Notes: a model not told the origin generated them from the sequence alone. Counted from the first letter of the stretch, positions 1-7,326 are shown. The stretch: DNA of 13,077 nt from an uncultured bacterium (GCA_938024025.1 CALJBY010000111.1:1-13077), one strand, 5' to 3'. A program made the numbers and translations.

Positions 1-16
1 ACAGCTCTGCTGTGGG
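1..16. repeat. Truncated copy of a small palindromic repeat
   Basis: The first bases (CAGCTCTGCTGTGGGG) resemble the right part of the hairpin at 159-179, matching about 14 of 17 aligned positions. The left arm would lie outside the window. The likeness is visible but short, so membership of the same repeat family is inferred. Confidence 0.35.
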
Positions 17-78
17 GATGAAAACAGTATCGCCGCAGGCGAAAAGGTAGCTTAACATTTTTTCTCACCGCTATCTGC

Positions 79-127
79 CCCCTCACCCTTCCCCTCTCCC
101 CGCTGGGGAGAGGGATGGGGTGAGGGG
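79..127. repeat. Long GC-rich palindromic repeat (REP-like hairpin)
   Basis: Two arms of about 23 bp, rich in CCCCTC and GAGGGG, are almost exact reverse complements around a 3-nt loop (GCT). The left arm reads CCCCTCACCC then CCCCTCTCCCC; the right arm reads GGGGAGAGGG then GGGGTGAGGGG, with one small mismatch or bulge between them. It lies downstream of the leftward pgsA gene but has no T-tract on either side, so a classical intrinsic terminator is not supported. Elements of this appearance are commonly dispersed between genes in bacterial genomes. The function here is unknown. Confidence 0.7.
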
Positions 128-158
128 AAACGCAAGCTATCATTTTTTGTAATTGATG

Positions 159-189
159 CCTCGCAGTTCTGCTGCGGGGTCATTCACTT
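159..189. repeat. Hairpin CCTCGCAG/CTGCGGGG plus conserved tail
   Basis: CCTCGCAG (159-166) pairs with CTGCGGGG (172-179), with one G-T pair, around a 5-nt loop. The hairpin is followed by TCATTCACTT, which contains the pgsA stop codon on the minus strand. The 16-nt block GCGGGGTYATTCACTT recurs at 9175-9190 with one difference, after another CCCC/GGGG hairpin. It may act as a 3'-end structure for pgsA mRNA, but no T-tract follows. Confidence 0.5.
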
Positions 190-747
190 CGAAAAGGTAA
201 AGGTTTTTTCAAAAAATTTGATAAAATAGACGAGACCTGTCCACAGGGTAATCAGCATTGCCACAGAGAGCGTGATTATACCGATTAAGTGGAAATTTAT
301 ACCAAAGTAGGTATAGTGGATAAGGAGTCCCTCGGTAGCGACGAGTTGAAATGCGGTCTTGTATTTTGCCCATTTGCTCGATGCAATGGTGATGCCCTCA
401 CGGGCAGCGGCAATGCGTAAACCGGTTATAGCGACCTCTCGTGCGATAATGATAACAACCATCCAGGCAGGAACCCTGTCTAAAGAAACGAGCATAATCA
501 GGGTTACACTGACTAAGAGCTTATCAGCCAGGGGATCCAGGAACTGTCCTAAAGAAGTAATGAGGTTTTGTTTCCGTGCAATGTAGCCATCCAGCCAATC
601 GGTCAAAGCGGCCAGTGCAAAGATGAGAGCAGCAATGAGGCAGGAGGTCTTACTGGTTGAATAGAGGAAGATAACAATCAGGATCGGAACTATGACAATC
701 CTGGTAAGCGTTAAATTGTTAGCAAGGTTAAAGATGCGTTTTGCCAT
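184..747 (-). CDS. pgsA: CDP-diacylglycerol--glycerol-3-phosphate 3-phosphatidyltransferase
   Basis: This is an integral inner-membrane enzyme that transfers the phosphatidyl group from CDP-diacylglycerol to glycerol-3-phosphate, the committed step to phosphatidylglycerol. The 187-residue protein carries the complete CDP-alcohol phosphotransferase signature D-x2-D-G-x2-A-R-x8-G-x3-D-x3-D: D50, D53, G54, A57, R58, G67, D71 and D75. Hydrophobic segments lie at about 15-29, 36-48, 77-87, 94-103 and 150-176, as expected for the family, and the length is typical. The start is ATG (MAKRIFN), with only a weak ribosome binding site. It is the last gene of the leftward cluster, 67 bp after metG. Phosphatidylserine synthase shares the fold, but the N-terminal pattern (NLANNLTLTRI) and size favour PgsA. 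Confidence 0.93.
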   Translation of the reverse strand: MAKRIFNLANNLTLTRIVIVPILIVIFLYSTSKTSCLIAALIFALAALTDWLDGYIARKQNLITSLGQFLDPLADKLLVSVTLIMLVSLDRVPAWMVVIIIAREVAITGLRIAAAREGITIASSKWAKYKTAFQLVATEGLLIHYTYFGINFHLIGIITLSVAMLITLWTGLVYFIKFFEKTFTFSK

Positions 748-814
748 GATGCAGTCTTTAGCGAGGATCGTCTTTTACCCGCCCCGTGTTCGTTTCAGTC
801 AAGAACAGGTACGT

Positions 815-2353
815 TTAGCCCTCAATGCGCGGAAAGAGGGGAGGTATTTTTGTCACTGCCGTCCCGGTGGTTAATTTCCCCCACTGTGTGCCGTTGCTGA
901 TGGTGTGCTGCGATAGTGTTTCACTGCATCCAAGTGCACGCCACATGGCTTCTGCTGATGTAGGCATGAAGGGGAAAAGCAGCGTCGTAATGAAGCGTAA
1001 CGATTCAAGCATTGTATGTATTACTGTGGCCAGCCTCTTTTCCTGGCGTGTATCCTTAGCGAGTGCCCAGGGGGCGGTTTCATCTATGTACTTGTTAGTC
1101 ATACGCACTAATTTCCAAATCGCATCCAGTGATTTGTGTAAAGCTATGTTCTCCATGTGAAGGTCAACCTCGTTTTTAACCTGCACAGCCGTATCTCGCA
1201 AATGCTCATCTATTCCTTCAAGGGTTGAGGGTTCTGGTATACTCCCCGCAAAGTATTTGAGGGCCATGGCAAGTGAACGGTTGAAGAGATTACCTAAATC
1301 ATTAGCAAGGTCGCTGTTGATGCGATGAATGAGCGCCTGGTGAGAAAAATCTGAGTCTAATCCAAAGGTGCCTTCCCGCAGGAGAAAGAAACGGATGGCG
1401 TCAACCCCGTACTGTTCAATAAGCATGTTTGGTTCTACCGTGTTGCGGAGTGATTTTGACATTTTCTGTCCCTCTACGGTCCACCACCCATGGGCAAATA
1501 TTGTTCGAGGGGGGGCGAGCCCCATTGCCCTCAGCATCGTGGGCCAGTATACGCTGTGGGTTGTAAGAATGTCTTTGCCAATGAGATGAACGGCGCTGTT
1601 CCATAGGGGGGTAAAGTTTTCAGTATCTGTAAGGTAGCCCGATGTACTCACATAGTTAATAAGGGCGTCAAACCACACGTAGGTTACATAGTTACTATCA
1701 AAAGGAAGGGGGATTCCCCACGATAAACGTTTTCGCGGACGTGAAATGCATAAGTCTGCCAAGGGTTGCTTTAAAAAACCCAGGATTTCATTGCGGCGCG
1801 TTTTGGGAAGAATAAAATGCTCGTTTTCTTCAATGTACTGTATGAGCCAGGTATGATACGAGCTCATACGAAAAAAATAATTGGACTCCTGTATTTGTTG
1901 AACCGGACGCCTGCATTCGGGACAGCATCCATCAATGAGATCCTTTTCAGTCCAGAATCGTTCATCAGGTACGCAGTATGATCCTTCATAGCTCGTCTTA
2001 TAGATATCACCTTTGTTATAGAGCTGGGTGAGGATTTTTTGTACGACTGTTTTATGCCGTTCTTCCGTCGTCCGTATGAAATCATCATTAGAAATGGTGA
2101 ATTTCTTCCAGAGATCCTGAAAGCGGCCAACCATGTGATCACAGTGTTCCTGGGGAGATATATTTCTCTCCTGTGCTGCTTCCTGTACCTTCTGCCCGTG
2201 TTCATCGGTGCCCGTTAAAAAGAAGACGTGTGATCCTTCCATACGGTAGTAGCGGGCTAAGACATCTGCCGCTACCGTGGTGTACGCATGACCGATATGG
2301 GGAATATCATTGACATAGTAGATGGGTGTGGTTACAAAAAAACTCTTTTTCAT
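815..2353 (-). CDS. metG: Methionyl-tRNA synthetase, short form
   Basis: This cytosolic class I aminoacyl-tRNA synthetase charges tRNA-Met with methionine using ATP. The HIGH motif is at residues 19-22 in PHIGHAY, and KMSKS is at 297-301. A metal-knuckle region lies around 127-147 (C127, C143, C144, C147), where the first cysteine pair seems incomplete because YCVPDE replaces a CxxC. The protein has 512 residues and stops right after the LFPRIEG sequence that normally ends the anticodon-binding domain. The C-terminal EMAP/Trbp-like tRNA-binding domain of longer MetG proteins (about 650 residues) is therefore absent; pgsA follows directly. ATG is preceded by only a weak purine stretch. It lies 13 bp after ricT, so the two are very likely cotranscribed. 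Confidence 0.96.
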   Translation of the reverse strand: MKKSFFVTTPIYYVNDIPHIGHAYTTVAADVLARYYRMEGSHVFFLTGTDEHGQKVQEAAQERNISPQEHCDHMVGRFQDLWKKFTISNDDFIRTTEERHKTVVQKILTQLYNKGDIYKTSYEGSYCVPDERFWTEKDLIDGCCPECRRPVQQIQESNYFFRMSSYHTWLIQYIEENEHFILPKTRRNEILGFLKQPLADLCISRPRKRLSWGIPLPFDSNYVTYVWFDALINYVSTSGYLTDTENFTPLWNSAVHLIGKDILTTHSVYWPTMLRAMGLAPPRTIFAHGWWTVEGQKMSKSLRNTVEPNMLIEQYGVDAIRFFLLREGTFGLDSDFSHQALIHRINSDLANDLGNLFNRSLAMALKYFAGSIPEPSTLEGIDEHLRDTAVQVKNEVDLHMENIALHKSLDAIWKLVRMTNKYIDETAPWALAKDTRQEKRLATVIHTMLESLRFITTLLFPFMPTSAEAMWRALGCSETLSQHTISNGTQWGKLTTGTAVTKIPPLFPRIEG

Positions 2354-2366
2354 AAGCTCGTCTGTC

Positions 2367-3194
2367 TTATTTTTTCTTTCCCGTTTTAAGGAACCCTTCT
2401 TTTTTAATATCGTTAAGAGATACTTCTACTTCTTTACCACCATCTTCTGGTCTGATCCAGACCTTTTGCTTCAAAATGTCCTGTTTGGTGACTTTTCCTG
2501 TCGCCAGTTCTGTTACCACCTTTTTTCCAAACTTAGGCAGGTTTTTTTTGCACGCACAGTATGTTTCATGTTCATAGGCAAGGCAGCACATCAATCTGCC
2601 ACACACACCAGAAATTTTTGTGGGATCAAGGGATAACCCCTGATCCTTGGCCATCCGTACGGTGATGGGATCAAAATCCTGACGAAAAGAAGAGCAGCAT
2701 AATTCTCTACCACACCGGCCAATGCCTCCAACCATTTTTGCACGGTTGCGAGCGCCAATTTGTTTCATTTCCACCCGGGCATGAAAATCAGATGCTAACT
2801 TTTTAACGAGGTTTCTGAAATCTATCCTCCCTTCTGCCGTAAAATAGCAGATGAATTTATTGATATTGGGGATGTGTTCAACCTTAACCAGGTTCATAGC
2901 AAGCCCCATTTCTTTGATTTTTCCCAGACAGGCTTGATACACATCCCTTTCCTTATGTCCTTTCCTTGATTCATAATCAAGGTCAGCCGCAGTGACTTTT
3001 CTAATAACCCTCTGCAACGGCTTGAGGGAGGGGAGGGGAGTATCACAGTTTTTCAGCTTTATGATTATCCCCATTTTAAGTCCTTCTTCCCATTCTACCA
3101 TTACCTGATCACCAACTTCTAAATCGAGGTCACGCGTATCGTATTCAGAAATCATGTTCTCTTTTTGAAATTTGACTTTTGCAATATGTTTCAT
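2367..3194 (-). CDS. ricT: PSP1 domain protein, RicT (YaaT) family
   Basis: This 275-residue soluble protein belongs to the PSP1/RicT family. In Bacillus, RicT works with RicA and RicF in an iron-sulfur complex that affects RNase Y-dependent mRNA processing. No RicA or RicF is seen here, so that role is only inferred by homology. The family's cysteine-rich core is clear: GRCGRELCC at 159-167 (C161, C166, C167), GVCGRLMCC at 196-204 (C198, C203, C204) and YCAC at 212-215 (C213, C215). The N-terminal part is a beta-rich PSP1 segment. ATG is preceded by AGAGGA at a good distance. The gene lies between holB and metG, a neighbourhood it also occupies in many other bacteria, where tmk-holB-ricT cluster. 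Confidence 0.9.
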   Translation of the reverse strand: MKHIAKVKFQKENMISEYDTRDLDLEVGDQVMVEWEEGLKMGIIIKLKNCDTPLPSLKPLQRVIRKVTAADLDYESRKGHKERDVYQACLGKIKEMGLAMNLVKVEHIPNINKFICYFTAEGRIDFRNLVKKLASDFHARVEMKQIGARNRAKMVGGIGRCGRELCCSSFRQDFDPITVRMAKDQGLSLDPTKISGVCGRLMCCLAYEHETYCACKKNLPKFGKKVVTELATGKVTKQDILKQKVWIRPEDGGKEVEVSLNDIKKEGFLKTGKKK

Positions 3195-3260
3195 CTATAC
3201 AGTCCTCTGATGTCTTTATGGTGTGTAGGGTAGCCTACGGTAGTTATAGCGTACACCTCA

Positions 3261-4238
3261 CTAACGGGATAGTTTAAACAGCATCGTTTCCATGGCAAGA
3301 CGGACGTTAACATTGCCCTGCACGGCGGTCTGGACCTCATTAATCACCTGTGCCTGCTCGAAAAGATTAAACCAGCTCAAACGGGAAGCTGCAGCGCACG
3401 ATTCCCTGGTAAAATCGTTATTGATGATGTGGGTTGTTTGCGGTGTTGCTTTAAGCAGTAAAAGATCTCTCAGCCACGAGGTGATCACATCGAGCTTTTC
3501 ACGTACCAGTGCTTTATCTTCCCCGAGCAGCTCGGCGCACTTAATAAGAGCGGTAGGAGAACAGGTGTGTAAGCGGCTGAGTGTTTCGAGTAACTCCTTC
3601 CTTTCCTGGAGTAATCCATTTTCCATCCAGCGCAATGCTCTCCCCAGGCTTCCGCCCGCCAGAGAAGCAATGAGCTGTACCTTCTCACCTTCCTCACTTC
3701 CGCATTTTTTCTGCAGGGCTTCTTCAATCAATGCTTCAGGCAGGGGTTGAAACATAACTTTCTGGCATCTCGATCTGACCGTAGATGGCAGCTGGTACGG
3801 GACGGATGTGAGCAGGATCAAAACCGTGTGGGGAGGTGGTTCCTCCAGAGTTTTAAGGAGACAGTTGGCGGATTGTATAGTCATCCGCTCTGCTTTATCG
3901 ATCAGTACTATCTTGTGGTGTCCCTCATATGAGGTATAGCTGACCTGTTCTTGCATTTTTCTGATCTGATCGATTTTGATAGAGTCACCCTCAGGCTCAA
4001 TCACCACGAGGTCGGGATGGGTGCCATGGGCGATCTTTTTGCAGGAAATACATGCGTCGCAACAATCATCACGTTTATCTTTGCAGTGTAATGTCTTTGC
4101 GAGAGCAAATGCTGCGGTCGTTTTCCCAATGCCAGGAATGCCGGTAAAAAGATAGGCATGGGCGAGGGTGTTCCCCGTAAGTGCATTTACAAGAATTCCT
4201 ACCTGTCTGTCCTGGCCCATAATGTTTTTAAATGACAT
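3261..4238 (-). CDS. holB: DNA polymerase III delta' subunit
   Basis: This is a clamp-loader AAA+ subunit that helps load the sliding clamp during DNA replication. The 325-residue protein has a Walker A motif GIPGIGKTT at 33-41 and a zinc module with cysteines C52, C59, C60, C63 and C66. A Walker B-like LIDKAE follows at 112-117, then LEEPP at 131-135 and RSRC at 155-158 (sensor 1 region). A weakly conserved helical C-terminal collar domain follows. The gamma/tau subunit DnaX shares this architecture but is usually longer. Position directly downstream of tmk and upstream of ricT supports holB. The ATG start (MSFKNIMGQ) matches the family N-terminus; the ribosome binding site is weak. An intact Walker A lysine suggests ATP could bind, although in many delta' proteins it does not. 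Confidence 0.9.
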   Translation of the reverse strand: MSFKNIMGQDRQVGILVNALTGNTLAHAYLFTGIPGIGKTTAAFALAKTLHCKDKRDDCCDACISCKKIAHGTHPDLVVIEPEGDSIKIDQIRKMQEQVSYTSYEGHHKIVLIDKAERMTIQSANCLLKTLEEPPPHTVLILLTSVPYQLPSTVRSRCQKVMFQPLPEALIEEALQKKCGSEEGEKVQLIASLAGGSLGRALRWMENGLLQERKELLETLSRLHTCSPTALIKCAELLGEDKALVREKLDVITSWLRDLLLLKATPQTTHIINNDFTRESCAAASRLSWFNLFEQAQVINEVQTAVQGNVNVRLAMETMLFKLSR

Positions 4239-4347
4239 CGTCGGTTAACTCACTCAGTGAAAACAATGAAGGAAATAAGAAATTGCGGTTGCACATTCTT
4301 CACGCTTGCCGCTTTCAGGATTGAACGTGGTGGCGTGTCCCACACGG

Positions 4348-4989
4348 TTAAGCCGCTATCATTTTGAGAACAGCTGACTGGATTGATCGGTGTGCAGAAG
4401 CGGGGTCTTCTCTCCCATCAACAATGTAAAAACGACTGCTATTGTTCTCAGCAATCTGAAGGTATCCTAATCGTACAGCATGATGGAAATCTAGACTCTT
4501 CTCCTCAAAGCGATCTTCACGGACCGCTGCATGATGTGTTGCCATTCTGTCCCGTGCCCTTTGCAGTCCAATTTCCACCGGGCAATCGATCAGGATGGTA
4601 AGGTCCGGGATGAGGTTGTCCGTCGCATACTGATTGAGTGTTTTTATGAAGTCCTGGTGTATGTCCTGCGCATAGCCTTGATAGGCAAGTGTCGCATCGG
4701 TAAATCTATCACAGAGGACTATGGACCCCTGTGCTAACGATGGCTGTATTACATCTTTTATGTGCTGGGCACGAGCAGCCTGGTAGAGCAGGAGTTCTGT
4801 CTTGATATCGATGTCGATATTTTTTGAGTCGAGAAGTATACGTCTAATGGCATCACCAATGTGAGTACCCCCCGGTTCTCTGGTAGTTACAACTTTGTAA
4901 CCCCTCTTCTCCAGGCATTCAGTAAGTAAATGGATTTGAGTGGTTTTGCCGCACCCCTCTATGCCCTCAAAGGTGATAAAGGACCTCAT
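4348..4989 (-). CDS. tmk: Thymidylate kinase
   Basis: This cytosolic enzyme phosphorylates dTMP to dTDP with ATP, an essential step of dTTP synthesis. The 213-residue protein has the P-loop GIEGCGKTT at 9-17, the TREPGGT motif at 36-42 and the DRF motif at 94-96. The LID region around 146-168 is rich in arginine and lysine. A P-loop without arginine combined with a basic LID is the bacterial type of TMPK. Length is normal. The start is ATG (MRSFITFEG), with a poor ribosome binding site. It is 97 bp downstream of the nitroreductase and about 109 bp upstream of holB, all leftward, so cotranscription is plausible. Confidence 0.95.
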   Translation of the reverse strand: MRSFITFEGIEGCGKTTQIHLLTECLEKRGYKVVTTREPGGTHIGDAIRRILLDSKNIDIDIKTELLLYQAARAQHIKDVIQPSLAQGSIVLCDRFTDATLAYQGYAQDIHQDFIKTLNQYATDNLIPDLTILIDCPVEIGLQRARDRMATHHAAVREDRFEEKSLDFHHAVRLGYLQIAENNSSRFYIVDGREDPASAHRSIQSAVLKMIAA

Positions 4990-5008
4990 GGTGATTACGC
5001 TATGTTAG

Positions 5009-5038
5009 AATGTGTACAACCGATGTGATATGTACATT
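5009..5038. promoter_or_regulatory. Imperfect palindrome upstream of tmk, possible operator
   Basis: AATGTGTACA (5009-5018) and TGTACATT (5031-5038) face each other across a 12-nt spacer, about 20-50 bp upstream of the tmk start. TGTACA is itself palindromic, so this may be chance. No promoter hexamers stand out beside it. Confidence 0.2.
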
Positions 5039-5086
5039 TGAGCAGGCGGCTGCCCCCTGGCAATTACACAACCCCCGAACTTCTCT

Positions 5087-5635
5087 TTATCTGCAGCCGA
5101 ACGTGTCATAAGAAACGAAATCATGCAACGCTTTCCGTGGAGTCGGTTTTGCCTCTCTGCCAGGGTATCCGAGAGGGGTCATTGCAACCACTGCAACGTC
5201 TTCGGGAATGTTAAGGAGGTGTGCTACTTTTTTCGCATCAAAGAACCCGACAAGAACGGTACCGAGCCCCCGTGCATAAGCCGCCAGGGTCAGGTTTTGC
5301 ATAGCCAGAGCGACATCAAACATGTACCAATCACCCTTGTCTGTTACGGCCGCTCCCTTAAAATACCCAGCTTTACCGCGACGGGCACATGCTACAATTA
5401 CAACGGGTGCTTCATTAAAAGAAGAACAGGCGGGATTGCCTGCAGGGAGCGTGCCTGCAAGTTTTCTTTTTGCTTCGGGGTCCTTAACGATAATGATCTC
5501 CCAGGATTGGGTATTAGCCCAGGAAGGAGCCCACCGTACAGCTTCCAGCACCTCTGCTAAATCCCCATCTTCTATCGGGTCCCCTTTGTACTGTCTGATA
5601 CTTCTCCTTCCCGTAATGGCCTTTATAACATCCAC
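5087..5635 (-). CDS. Nitroreductase family FMN-dependent oxidoreductase
   Basis: This is a 183-residue flavin oxidoreductase of the nitroreductase fold. The substrate is unknown. RRSIRQYKGDPI near the N-terminus is the usual FMN phosphate-binding stretch, followed by the subfamily motif WAPSWANTQSWE. A TDKGDWYMFDVALAMQNL helix and a MTPLGYPG C-terminal motif follow. I chose GTG at 5635 because AAGGAG stands six bases before it and RRSIRQY then sits where family N-termini have it. The open frame reaches GTG at 5701, but that would add 22 unconserved residues without a ribosome binding site. It heads the leftward cluster and diverges from a B12-binding gene with a shared promoter region. BluB, which makes the B12 lower ligand, is a relative, but this protein is shorter and looks like the generic APSWANTQ group. 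Confidence 0.85.
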   Translation of the reverse strand: MDVIKAITGRRSIRQYKGDPIEDGDLAEVLEAVRWAPSWANTQSWEIIIVKDPEAKRKLAGTLPAGNPACSSFNEAPVVIVACARRGKAGYFKGAAVTDKGDWYMFDVALAMQNLTLAAYARGLGTVLVGFFDAKKVAHLLNIPEDVAVVAMTPLGYPGREAKPTPRKALHDFVSYDTFGCR

Positions 5636-5769
5636 CGTTTTCTCCTTTTTGAGAGGTACTTTCTCTCTTATGAGCAGAGAACAGGAAACTCGAGAAGACA
5701 CATGTATCCCGGTAAAGGGGGTCTCCTGCTAACCGCTCTTCTCTGGTGTTTAATCGTTTTTATTAGTTT

Positions 5770-5798
5770 TAAGTAGCAAATCTCGTGTATCCTGTCAA
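5770..5798 (-). promoter_or_regulatory. Candidate promoter for the nitroreductase cluster
   Basis: On the minus strand, TTGACA (5798-5793) is followed after 17 bases by TACTTA (5775-5770), with TGC just before it, an extended -10 pattern. The -35 is perfect and the -10 is poor. The TTGACA lies in the left arm of the 10-bp inverted repeat. The leader to the GTG at 5635 would be about 130 nt. Confidence 0.4.
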
Positions 5799-5839
5799 GG
5801 TGGATATGGAAAAATATGATATAAAAAGTCCTTGACAGG
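5791..5839. repeat. Perfect 10-bp inverted repeat between divergent genes
   Basis: CCTGTCAAGG (5791-5800) and CCTTGACAGG (5830-5839) are exact reverse complements, separated by 29 bases of A/T-rich sequence. Each arm contains TTGACA reading outward. It may be a symmetric divergent promoter, a dimer operator, or both. Confidence 0.7.
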
Positions 5840-5861
5840 CAAAAAGTCACTGTGTTAGTTA
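5832..5861 (+). promoter_or_regulatory. Candidate promoter for the B12-binding/meaB genes
   Basis: TTGACA (5832-5837) is followed after 18 bases by TAGTTA (5856-5861), preceded by TGT. The -35 is perfect; the -10 is weak but has an extended TG. A small inverted repeat GTTAC-TGTA-GTAAC (5858-5871) overlaps the -10 and the expected start site, a usual operator position. The leader would be about 40 nt, with no room for a cobalamin riboswitch. Confidence 0.4.
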
Positions 5862-5908
5862 CTGTAGTAACATATCAGGTGTTGTAACTCTGTTAGGAGG
5901 AGATAGCA

Positions 5909-6307
5909 GTGGCAGAGAAAAAGATTAGGGCAATGGTGGCAAAACCAGGGCTGGATGGACATGACAGAGGTGCAAAGATAATTGCCCGCGCACTTCGTGA
6001 TGCCGGGATGGAAGTAATTTACACGGGATTGAGACAAACTCCAGAGCAGATTGTTAATGCTGCACTACAAGAAGATATTGATGTGCTGCTTTTAAGTATA
6101 CTTTCAGGAGCGCATAACCACCTCTTTACAGCAATCATGAAGGGATTACAAGAGAAAGATATGGCACAGGTTCTTGTGATAGGAGGTGGCGTGATTCCAC
6201 AAGAAGATATTCCGAATCTCAAACAGGCCGGGATTTCAGAAACTTTTGGTCCGGGTACCTCTACTGAAACAATCATTGCCTACATTAAGGACAACCTTCC
6301 TTCTTAA
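5909..6307 (+). CDS. Stand-alone B12-binding subunit of an acyl-CoA mutase
   Basis: This is a 132-residue cobalamin-binding domain of the methylmalonyl-CoA mutase C-terminal type. It carries the base-off/His-on signature DGHDRG at 16-21, with H18 as the lower cobalt ligand. The LSILSGAH segment is at 62-69, [10 protein letters not shown] at 91-100 and FGPGTST at 113-119. As a separate small subunit it should pair with a catalytic TIM-barrel subunit, giving methylmalonyl-CoA mutase or a relative such as isobutyryl- or 2-hydroxyisobutyryl-CoA mutase. That partner is not in this window. The GTG start has an AGGAGG-type ribosome binding site a few bases upstream. meaB follows 33 bp later and an epimerase lies further on, so methylmalonyl-CoA mutase is the most likely complex. 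Confidence 0.92.
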   Translation: MAEKKIRAMVAKPGLDGHDRGAKIIARALRDAGMEVIYTGLRQTPEQIVNAALQEDIDVLLLSILSGAHNHLFTAIMKGLQEKDMAQVLVIGGGVIPQEDIPNLKQAGISETFGPGTSTETIIAYIKDNLPS

Positions 6308-6340
6308 GCTACCACTTTCATTAATAAAACGGCATCGTGT

Positions 6341-7282
6341 ATGGAATTAATACAAGAGGCTTTGAAGGGCTCTGAGCGTGCTATTGCCCGGCTTATTACT
6401 ATGGTGGAAAATGAAATGCCTTCCTGGAGGGAGACCATGAGAACAATCTATGCCCATACCGGGAAGGCCTATCTCCTTGGATTTACCGGACCCACCGGCT
6501 CTGGTAAAAGCACGCTGGTGGACCGTGTTGCCCATCTTCTCTGCACCAACGGTTATTCAGTGGGCATTGTAGCGATTGACCCTTCAAGCCCGTTTACCGG
6601 GGGAGCTCTTTTAGGGGATCGTATCCGTATGCGGGAGGTCGTTACCCATGAGAACGTTTTTATTAGAAGTCTCGGAACCCGAGGAGGCTTAGGGGGATTA
6701 TCTCAAGCGACTTCTGATGTCATAAAAATCCTTGATGCTGCAGGCAAAGAGTTCATCCTGATTGAGACCATTGGCATAGGACAGGACGAGGTTGAAATTG
6801 CACAGATTGCAGATACCTCCATTGTGGTTTCAGTACCGGGGCTGGGTGATGATATTCAAACGATCAAAGCGGGTATTATGGAGATTGGAGAGATCTTTGT
6901 CGTTAACAAGGCAGACCGTGAGGGGGCTGATCATGTTGTGACTATGATCAAGGCAATGCTCGACGTACATCCTTTATCCGATGCCTGGCAACAACCGGTA
7001 ATCAAAACGGTAGCTACGGAGAATGGAGGGGTTGATGAGCTGTATGAAAACATTATGCTGCACCGAAAGTACCTCCTTAAGAGTGACCTTTTAGCTGTCA
7101 AGCGAAAGGAGAGGATTGGGAGAGAAATCACGAGACTGCTGGAGCGCAGAATAGCACAATATGTACATAATCAGATGAAGGAAATCGGCTCCTTAGAAGA
7201 TCTTGTTGAGGAGGTTACCCGCCGTGAGACAGATCCCTATTCCTGTGTTGATCGTTTACTCCCCCTGGTAGAGAAAAAATAG
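6341..7282 (+). CDS. meaB: MeaB/ArgK-type GTPase, chaperone of B12-dependent mutase
   Basis: This 313-residue G3E-type P-loop GTPase protects and reloads the cobalamin cofactor of methylmalonyl-CoA mutase and its relatives. Walker A GPTGSGKST is at 50-58. The AIDPSSPFTGGALLGDRIRM stretch follows at 78-97, then SLGTRGGLGGLS at 110-121 and ETIGIGQDEVEIA at 142-154 (switch/Walker B region). The guanine-specificity motif NKAD is at 189-192. The C-terminal helical part (about 250-313) matches the family dimerisation arm. An in-frame stop, that of the preceding gene, lies 36 bases upstream, so the ATG at 6341 is well bounded; no clear ribosome binding site is seen. Older databases call this family LAO/AO transport ATPase (ArgK). 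Its place beside the B12 subunit fixes the assignment. Confidence 0.94.
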   Translation: MELIQEALKGSERAIARLITMVENEMPSWRETMRTIYAHTGKAYLLGFTGPTGSGKSTLVDRVAHLLCTNGYSVGIVAIDPSSPFTGGALLGDRIRMREVVTHENVFIRSLGTRGGLGGLSQATSDVIKILDAAGKEFILIETIGIGQDEVEIAQIADTSIVVSVPGLGDDIQTIKAGIMEIGEIFVVNKADREGADHVVTMIKAMLDVHPLSDAWQQPVIKTVATENGGVDELYENIMLHRKYLLKSDLLAVKRKERIGREITRLLERRIAQYVHNQMKEIGSLEDLVEEVTRRETDPYSCVDRLLPLVEKK

Positions 7283-7292
7283 GTTATACGGT

Positions 7293-7326
7293 CTAACTAG
7301 TTAGAAGTCAGGAGTCAGAATTCAGA
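7293..7326. repeat. Perfect palindrome overlapping a 4 x 7-bp tandem repeat
   Basis: CTAACTAGTTAG (7293-7304) is a perfect palindrome. From 7299 the sequence reads AGTTAGA, AGTCAGG, AGTCAGA, ATTCAGA: four 7-bp units with one or two changes between neighbours. Sequences of the AGTCAGGAGTCAG type occur dispersed in some bacterial genomes, as recalled rather than searched. The number of units here is small. Confidence 0.55.

Noticed and set aside
79..127. Rho-independent terminator for pgsA
   Set aside because: The hairpin is strong but no T-tract follows it on the minus strand, and a similar appearance is common for dispersed repeats.
1416..1604. Open frames lying inside metG, holB, pgpH and other genes on either strand
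   Set aside because: They overlap genes with full family motifs and show no motifs themselves. Only the ybeY start inside the pgpH frame was kept, because it matches a known family and gene order.
4239..4347. A 29-codon GTG-started frame between tmk and holB on the minus strand
   Set aside because: It is short, has no ribosome binding site and no recognisable similarity. I could not support it as a gene.
5636..5701. N-terminal extension of the nitroreductase to GTG at 5701
   Set aside because: No Shine-Dalgarno sequence precedes it, while AAGGAG is six bases before GTG at 5635, which gives the usual family N-terminus.
5668..5703. A short upstream frame of 11 codons from ATG at 5703 before the nitroreductase
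   Set aside because: It has no ribosome binding site at a usable distance and no conserved features. It is a by-product of the leader sequence.
5838..5908. Possible cobalamin riboswitch before the B12-binding gene
   Set aside because: GTCACTG at 5846-5852 recalls part of a B12 box, but the leader after the promoter is only about 40 nt and no other conserved elements are present.
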